64,000 nucleotides of DNA from Hyalella azteca (Eukaryota; Arthropoda; Malacostraca; Amphipoda; Hyalellidae), in contig NW_025941719.1 of NCBI RefSeq assembly GCF_000764305.2, positions 124,001 through 188,000 of the forward strand. The letters run 5' to 3'. Under the pieces are notes generated by a model, which saw nothing but the letters and a program-made list of their open reading frames with translations, ran no database searches and was not told the DNA's origin. Numbering within the stretch: position 1 is the stretch's first letter; the number at the start of each line of letters is the position of its first letter. The position numbers were made by a program, and so were the translations under genes. Below are positions 56,723-64,000 of the stretch, one piece after another.

Positions 56723-59410
56723 TCATTCATGATGAGCATTTCGGAACTTTCCCGGGCTTGAAGCTCTTGTGGACGCAGCGACAGAGGAGAGTTTTGCAAC
56801 GCCAGTAATTATGATCTCGAGTTTGAATATTGAAGGAAGCTCTGGGCATGTGATGGGGCAATTACAGAGCACTGCAGTCACACTCAATTTACATGTTAAT
56901 TGCCGCAGAGATGTGCACACATGACGGCTATACCTGCGACAATGTCTCTTTCGCGGACCGCTACGCGCGTGCGGTCTTCCGCTTTCTTTTCTTGTTAATG
57001 GAAGCGAATTTTTGACAGGTAAACGACCGTATCACATATGAATTTCTATTAACAAACTATATTCAGACTAATATTATGCAGGAGAACAGCGAAATACAAA
57101 GGGAAAATTTATCGAGAAACGAATATAAAATTTGTAAATGACTTAAACAGATGAAGTGAAAGAAAAATACGGAGATGTCGTAAACATAACAGACAAAATG
57201 GCAGAAGAGATTCCGTATTGAAGTAGCTTATGCTGTCCGTCAAAAATGCTAATAATCTGCTCTTATTTATCGAATTAATTATTCAAGTGGAGATATGAAC
57301 AATTTTTATAGAACAATTTCTCTTTCTAGAGTGTGCCAGATGCAAAATTTTTCCTATTGAATTACACTGGAAGATGTTTATGTTCCTGCTGCAACAGAAT
57401 AAATGATACGACTTTTGTTTGACTTTGATACCAAATCTTACACATCACTCGAACTTAATCAGTATCAGCATCTGGAAGGCACAAAGGTATTCAATACGCA
57501 ATGCAATGTGCATCTATAGACGATAATCAAGAGCGAGCGACGCACTGCAGTCGCCTGTTGTTCCACGAGCCTCACCGATTCGAGTTCTTTGTCGTCTATA
57601 GTCACCGCCGTCTTCTCGCAGCGAGCGCACATTTTTCCTTTGAAGTTCAGTCAAGAAAAAGACATGAGTGCGAAATAAAGTTGCGAGACGCAAGTTAAAT
57701 TGCAATGTAAGAACTTCAGTTAAATTAATTGTTCTCGAGAAGAAAATAAGGCGTTGCTTCAAGAAAGCATCGACGAAACAAAGAGTGTGAGCGTGTAGGA
57801 TGGTCTGGACATGAGAATTGTGCGAGTTTGCTTAGGCAGGTTAGAACTTCAATCCTGCAGCATCCGGTAATGTTAGGCAAGTCCATTGCATAAATAGGCA
57901 AATTATAAAAACCCGAGCCTTTTCATTCTCAATCAATTGGGACTCGGCTACTATAATGGAGCACAAAAAAATGCGCACAGAGTTTGCGCTGAGAGGCAGC
58001 ATTAGAGTCAATGAATGTTCTCTACAGCAATAAATTCGTATGTGCACAGCTGGATATTTTTGTATGATGTAATGCAAACTTTCCCTCTATTTTATTTTGG
58101 CTCATTCGAGATATTAATGAAAGCGACGGCTTTAAGAACATGGCTTGCAAGCAAATATAGAACACTTCTTGGATGGTGGAATTCGCCTTCTCCTTACATT
58201 TTATCGTTATTTATTTATTTTAAATTTTAGGAGAACCACCAAATCATTCACAATGTCATTGATATGGCTCTCACTTTCAACGGAAAAATCTGCATAACTT
58301 ATGACTTTTTTCTATGAAAATAACGATACGTTGAAATGGACGATTCAAGAATTTCCGACAAGCCCAGCGGCTGATCCAAAGTTTTGAACTTTGCTTTCTC
58401 TGCATCGTAGTAAAAGGAACTTCTACTCCTCATTGATATTGGAGCGCTTCTTTCACCTCAGGTGCTGCATCTGTTAAGCAAACTTTTGCCCCTATTATAT
58501 AAAAGTTCTAGCAAGCGTCGGAATATAAATAAACTGAGACGTACTTTCAGAGGCTGGAACTTAGAAACCCGTAAGCCTTTATGTCTAGTTACGATGTCCG
58601 AAAAATGGACAGAAAATATCGGTTATGATGCTCGGTTGGGTAATATCACATGTATCATAGTGATGTTTGAGGACTGTCAAATACATATATCAAACAACCT
58701 TCAGGGCTCTCAGCGACTCCACAATAGTTCAACATAAACAAGAAGTACTTGACTTTCACCACACGAAAGCACCAGCACTCGGCCTCTGAAAGCGAGCGCC
58801 GATGCTTCATTTTCGGCGTGAGTGCTCAGGTAAAGAGCGCCTAAGCCTTGAGGCAAACGCCAACTTCTCGGTGCACAGCTTAGTCTGTGTTCATTCAATT
58901 CAAGAGAAAAATCAATCTTATACTCTAAAAACCAAGAATTTACCTTAAAAAACACATTTTATTATTATGCAATCGTATTTATAATCCAATTACGGAAACA
59001 CTAACATTGTCGTCCCAATTTGCATGTCGATGCTCGCATAACAATGATTTTTTATGTGGTTAAGAAGGCATGCGTCGGAGCATGCTCAGCGTGGACATTG
59101 TATAAGGCAGACCGAGACGACATAAGCGGGGCGATGTTTTGAGGCCGCCAAGCTACATCAACACGCCGGGACAGATCGCGTGTTTGTTGATAGGCTCTTA
59201 TAGGCAGGCTGGGAAAAATAATGCTAGGCTAGCGTGGCATTTTAACCTAGGAACATTTTACGCTTGGTAATCAAATGAAAATACAAACGCGGTTCCATTG
59301 AAACCCGTACAACGCTGCGCGTTTTATTATTTATCACTCCTGAAACTAAATCAATCGTTGATTCTTGGTTTGCATTTGTTTTCTTAGTACATTAATTGCA
59401 ATTTAAGAGC
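56723..59410. other. No gene recognised
   Basis: CTATAGACGA at 57514 pairs with TCGTCTATAG at 57592, enclosing a GC-richer 68 bp with GATTCGAG. A donor-like CTCAG/GTAAAG lies at 58829, after about 32 open codons without a clear start or acceptor. Nothing is strong enough to call. Confidence 0.35.
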
Positions 59411-59451
59411 ATGAATATTGAGATGAATATATTATTCATCTCAATATTCAT
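59411..59451. repeat. Perfect 19-bp inverted repeat, 3-nt centre
   Basis: ATGAATATTGAGATGAATA (59411-59429) is the exact complement of 59433-59451. GATGAATATTGAGG follows at 59461 as a third partial arm. Confidence 0.93.
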
Positions 59452-59600
59452 CATATACATGATGAATATTGAGGCAATACGACTTATTGAAAACTAAAAA
59501 TCTTACTCGGAGATTGCTGTGGATGGAAGATAATTTAATGTTACGTTTACTTGGCAGTTTCGCAAAATCTACACAAAAGGCTTTTCTACAACTTAAATTG

Positions 59601-59705
59601 TAGGTGTGGTGCAAAAATATGAGACAAAAATTATGTTGTAGGTGTGGTGCAAAAATATGAGACAAAAATTATGTTGTAGGTGTGGTGCAAAAATATGAGA
59701 CAAAA
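59601..59705. repeat. Tandem repeat, 38-bp unit, 2.8 identical copies
   Basis: TAGGTGTGGTGCAAAAATAT starts each copy (59601, 59639, 59677). The copies are identical, which suggests very recent duplication. Confidence 0.97.
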
Positions 59706-62658
59706 CAAGCGAAAATCGTTTTGTAATAATTTATTGTCATTGATATTTTATCAAAAAATTACCCCGCATCTATTTTCACAAACCACTAAAGTTCAAGAAA
59801 ATATGGCTAATGATTTGACTACATGAGAGTCAAGGGTCTCATGAAGATCGCGTTTCTTCACATTCACTTCCGTGGCTGGAATGGTCAGCCATGCAGCCCA
59901 TTATAATATGGTAATATAAGTATATAAAGTGTATATACATTGTACAAAGTAATTCCTAAGGCATCATAAAGACCTAACACTAATATTCTTAACATTCCAA
60001 AGAACTAAGAAATATTCAAATTTTACAATCAATAAGCATCTTAAGACAGGGATCAACGATTTTTTTCTGATTATTGTTCATCTATTAATTTTTTTCCTTC
60101 ACCATTGAACAAGATTTGTTTCCAGCCTCCGTCTCTTCCCTTCCAGGATACGTGGGTTCTTCAAATACATTTTCGCACTCCCAGCCACAGCCAAACTTGC
60201 AATCACGTTGCAATCCACTCTTTACCTGTTCTCTCATACCCCCGCCATTTCTCTTACTCTTCTCATTCCGTATCACCTCCATCAATATTTTTATTCCTCT
60301 CTCAAACACCTCACATTCCACCATCACGCACTCATCACACTTAAATAACTGTATTTAAGTCCTTGCACACCACACAGCCCACAACTCTGCTTCGTATATG
60401 CCTATATTTATACCTTGACATCACTTCCATGTCAGGAATGTATAGCGCTGGCAGGAATACTGTTTAGAAGGGATGAACACAGCAGCAACCTTAATATTAA
60501 ATAATTCTGCATTAATACGGCACGATGTTATGACAAGAATATTTTAAAGCCCTAGCCAAGTAAAGAGGAAGTATAGCTGGGATGAAGACGAATAGAATAA
60601 GTATAATTTGATTCCCAATCACTTTGATATGGCCTAGTATTTAAAAAAGATTTAATCTACAGAGACAATGTCTATTTATTCACTCGTTAAAAATATTTCC
60701 TCCCGATTTGTGAAAAAGTATTTTATGCATCAATGAATGCATGCATTGTTACTAGTATTTCCACGAACATTTATGTAATTTCATTTCTACATGTTTTCTA
60801 AAAATCTTATGATGACGATGAATCAAATAGAAACTGTGTTTCATAAAATTGCCGGAAATTTTCACGTTCTCCGGAAACCATTTTTTTATCCTGGAATTCA
60901 AACTATCAATATATGTAAAATATTAAGTGATTTTTTGTTTCATACTAAAACCGCTCTGCGGTACACAGCGGAAAATTGACCATTTTTAGATGGTAGTTTA
61001 CATTTAAAAAATAGTTCTTGGAGGGTGGCTGTTTTGCAGCAAATTATTGTGCTGTATGATAATGATAAGATATTCATTTACAAATTGATTATTTTTTTCA
61101 CTAAATTTGATTTTCGTTATTCATTTTCATCATCTTTCTCACTAAACGCCGCGTTCAAAGATGTATTATCCAGCAGTTTCTATATTGCCAGCCTTACAGC
61201 GTGAAAATCAACACGAGAAAGAACAAAGTAACGAGCGAAGTAAAGGGAAGTGCATGTCATTTAGACGGAGATCTTGGACGGCACTTAAGATTGTTGTCGT
61301 GTTTGGTGCCTGGCGAGGCTCATTATAGCGCCCTCAGGTACACTGCAGTCCCCCCTTCTTAGGGCGACGCTCCCTCTACGTACGCAGTGATAAGCTCCAA
61401 CGCTGCTGCTGGTCGCTCGCATTTTGTGCTTGTTTAAAAATAAGTCTTTAAAAATATCTATTTATCTCTTTCTAATTCATTCTTTGAGGAATCGCTTTAA
61501 TATTATTTGGAAAATACATCCCTATGCAAAATAATTTTCTTATCGTGAATAAGGAATAGCATATGTCAACTTGGGTTTGCAAAGTTGTTTTTCAATCTTT
61601 AGCACAGAATTTTTCATATACCTTGTAATGCATTTATAACAACTGCCAAGCCATATGGAGCCGAGCACAAAATGATATCTTTACAAGAATGTGTCGCATT
61701 CTACATGAAATTGGCAATAAAGAGCATTAATAAAAAGATGTAGGGTTACTATTTTCGTTGCAAGCGGCATATAATAGCCACAACATTTTATAGCTTTATG
61801 GAGCAGAATATCTACGCCATCGAATGAAACAAATGGGTGAAGCAAGTGTCGAACATTACCGTCTACGAATGACTTCACCGAACGCAATCGCTAGTGTATG
61901 TTTGTTGTGTTGAGCGCTGGTGCGAGTTCAGCAGGTGACCTCACTAGACGACCAAATGTGTTGCAGAATACACGTAAACCGTGTCAATACTATGGCGACT
62001 GTTCCGGTAGATATTAGGTTTATATTATGCTGCAATATATCTTGTATGAATTCGCCTCATCTGTTCACCTGCGTCCCATTAACTTGTATAAAAAGAACTT
62101 TACTTTACTTAAAATGTTAAGTGTCTCTTATTACAGTTCTTTGACTGAAACATTAAGAAGCTTCAAGAATCGTGGCCTATGAAGCCAAATTAACCATTGC
62201 GATGCTACAATACGAGCATTAGGATATAGATTCACGAGAAATACATTTTTCACAAATAGAGTAGCCAATTAAGTGAGAATCAATCATTTCAATAGAGACC
62301 CTGGAACAAACGTGGAATCAGATCCTTCCCCTGTTAGGAAATGCGTGCCTACAGTTAATAAGTGTTTAGTTTTACTATGAAGAATCTTCGAGAAAACAAA
62401 ACAAGGAGTCATTAGCCCGCACAGGCAGTACAGTCTTAATTCTGAAATAGTAATAGAAACAATAAGCGTTGTTTCCAACTTACGAGAGAAAAGTTGGTAC
62501 AGACAATCTTCTTTTGGTCCTGCATCGAAGTGATAAATGTGTGCTTGTGATAGTTACCCCACGTTTCAAAAAATGGCCACGAATTCAAAACAGGGAAATT
62601 GAAGCACGGAAAAAACGAACCAACCAGCAGCGACTCCACCTAATAAACGCGTGTGTCC
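59706..62658. other. No gene recognised; pyrimidine-rich patch at 60090-60360
   Basis: The patch at 60090-60360 is C/T-rich on the plus strand (CTTCCCTTCCAGG, CTCTCAAACACC) and gives three overlapping frames of about 80 codons by bias. A GC-richer segment lies at 61290-61430. The frame at 62469-62801 opens at TTG and overlaps minus-strand frames. No product recognised. Confidence 0.4.
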
Positions 62659-62700
62659 AGTCCGCAAAAATTTGCGGAACAGCGGCAATGCGGGGCTGTT
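62659..62700. repeat. Two overlapping hairpins
   Basis: TCCGCAAA (62659-62666) pairs with 62669-62676, and GGAACAGC (62674-62681) pairs with 62693-62700. The arms share three bases, so the hairpins would be alternative structures. TTCCGAG/TTCCGGG words follow. Confidence 0.7.
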
Positions 62701-62892
62701 CCGGGATTTGTATTCCAAGTTGTTCCGAGCAGTTGAATAGGAAAATAAATTGTAATTTGCTGAAGAGAACGCTAAGCAAGAGAGAAACGATAGATGATTA
62801 GAAAATTCGACGCATGGAAAAATTTCCAAGCAAATAAATTTTATTTTCTTTACATAAATGAGGATATTTGCATTGCTTTAAACATCGGTGCA

Positions 62893-63279
62893 TGCTCCAT
62901 GCTACACTCATCTAAACACCACTCTCCTTCCATCACACGCTCATCACCCCACACTGCTTCCCTCATACATTCTACACTCCGCAAACCTTCCATCACACAA
63001 TCCTCTTAACACCCTTACCCTTCCAACCATGTTCCTCACTCCGCATCCCTATTCTCGCACATTCTACACTCCACGCTCTTTCTATCACGTCTTGCCACCT
63101 CGCACTCCCCACTCACACTCCCTCCATCGCACACTCCCAATACATATCTCATTCCATTACACACTCCTCAACCCACACCCCAGAGGTCACACATTCCAAA
63201 CCACTTTTCCCTTCCGTAATATACTGCACACACAAGTACACTTCTATAATATACTCCCATCACACACTTCTCAACCAAC
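62893..63279. repeat. Diverged edge of a C/A-rich satellite
   Basis: CACTC, CCATCACAC and ACACTCC words recur at irregular distances with decreasing fidelity away from the core array. The 245-codon plus frame over this region is composition-driven. Confidence 0.7.
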
Positions 63280-63790
63280 AACCCTTGGGTCCTACACTCC
63301 GGACCCCGTCACCCCACACCCCGTATTTCACACACTCCGCACCCCACACTCCATAGGTCCCACACCCCACACCCCATATGTCTCACACTCCGCACCCCAC
63401 ACTCCGCACCCCACAGCCCATATGTCACACACTCCGCACCCCACACTCCATAGGTCCCACACTCCGCACCCCACAGCCCATAACCCCACACTCCATAGGT
63501 CCCACACCCCACACCCCACACTCCATAGGTCCCACACCCCACACCCCATATGTCTCACACTCCGCACCCCACACTCCGCACCCCACATCCCATATGTCAC
63601 ACACTCCGCACCCCACACTCCATAGGCCCCACACTCCGCACCCCACAGCCCATATGTCACACACTCCGCACCCCACACTCCATAGCTCCCACACTCCGCA
63701 CCCCACATCCCATATGTCACACACTCCGCACCCCACACTCCATAGGCCCCACACTCCGTACCTAACACCTCATAGGTTACCCACTCCCCA
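63280..63790. repeat. C/A-rich satellite with 60-bp higher-order period
   Basis: The basic motif is ACACTCCGCACCCCACACTC. From 63421, and again at 63601, 63661 and 63721, a 60-bp composite unit (CCGCACCCC twice, CATAGG once, CATATGTCAC once) is in exact register. Long frames on both strands (up to 173 codons) are repeat translations. Confidence 0.95.
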
Positions 63791-64000
63791 CCACACCTTC
63801 CTACCATCGCACACACAGCACTCTCCTTTCACCGCACCCTTTCCTCCATCCCTATCCTCGAGCGCAGGACTCGAACAGGAAGGATATTTTGCACAATAAA
63901 TTGAGCGGCAGGAGCAGCGAAGACTTAATATTCTTGCGGAATGTGGTGCTAGGCTCGTTACTCATTTCTTAGCGGCGCCGGAATGGAGCTGTGTTCCGGA
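63791..64000. other. Satellite edge, then unique sequence
   Basis: C/T-rich transition to about 63860, then non-repetitive DNA to the window end. AATAAA lies at 63895. Nothing else seen. Confidence 0.4.

Noticed and set aside
57501..57601. tRNA-like B box GATTCGAG within a 10-bp inverted repeat
   Set aside because: No A box at the right distance and no cloverleaf pairing.
61290..61430. Promoter at GC-richer segment
   Set aside because: No TATA, CCAAT or clustered motif comparable to 13130-13400.
62888..63899. Frames of 245, 173, 162 and 109 codons on both strands
   Set aside because: All are His/Pro/Thr or Gly/Cys/Val repeat translations of the C/A-rich satellite.
1..64000. CRISPR-like appearance of several repeat arrays
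   Set aside because: Units are contiguous tandem copies with no unique spacers of constant length, there are no cas genes, and the DNA is eukaryotic in character.

Overview
The window looks like eukaryotic, metazoan DNA, most likely arthropod. It is AT-rich by eye and gene-poor. It lacks prokaryotic gene packing and ribosome-binding sites. It carries a Tc1-type (DD34E) transposon, a tRNA-derived SINE-like element, small inverted-repeat elements, CAG/CAA microsatellite DNA and GT-AG type splice signals. A crustacean is possible, but nothing here proves the taxon. No complete gene with a recognisable product is present, so the sequence is best read as intergenic or long-intron DNA with a few candidate exons.

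The dominant structure is a crowd of unrelated tandem repeats. Clean arrays with units of 9 to about 60 bp lie at 7322-7436, 9917-10124, 12838-13020, 14131-14344, 15411-15621, 15903-16014, 17087-17462, 24225-24498, 28161-28345, 33099-33567, 35825-35900, 36592-36831, 52771-53074, 59601-59705 and 63280-63790. Decayed arrays lie at 2749-3088, 40086-40908, 41870-42230 and 44990-45105. Most long open frames in the window are frame shadows of these arrays and are not genes.

Mobile DNA: a 1.1 kb Tc1/mariner element (18315-19428) has 60-bp perfect terminal repeats but a dead transposase. Three copies of a short inverted-repeat family lie at 4551, 26870 (reverse) and 51841. A tRNA-Ser/Leu-like SINE, apparently dimeric, is at 39223-39395. 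A decayed non-LTR retrotransposon tail may lie at 37690-38022, and a possible solo LTR with TATA box and poly(A) signal at 25559-25883.

Coding potential, from most to least interesting: a polyglutamine frame running from the CAG/CAA array into 73 non-repetitive codons (17777-18193); two ATG-initiated frames longer than chance predicts (31709-32173 plus; 33799-34359 minus, with a hydrophobic segment just before a splice donor); a terminal exon with WSC-domain resemblance (51013-51124 minus); an ATG-started first exon with a strong donor (16157-16247); and several weaker exons. These cannot be joined into one gene from sequence alone. A GC-rich promoter-like block with CCAAT, KLF/SP-like, RFX-like and YY1-like motifs lies at 13130-13400. 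No rRNA, intact tRNA, CRISPR array or virus-derived gene was seen.
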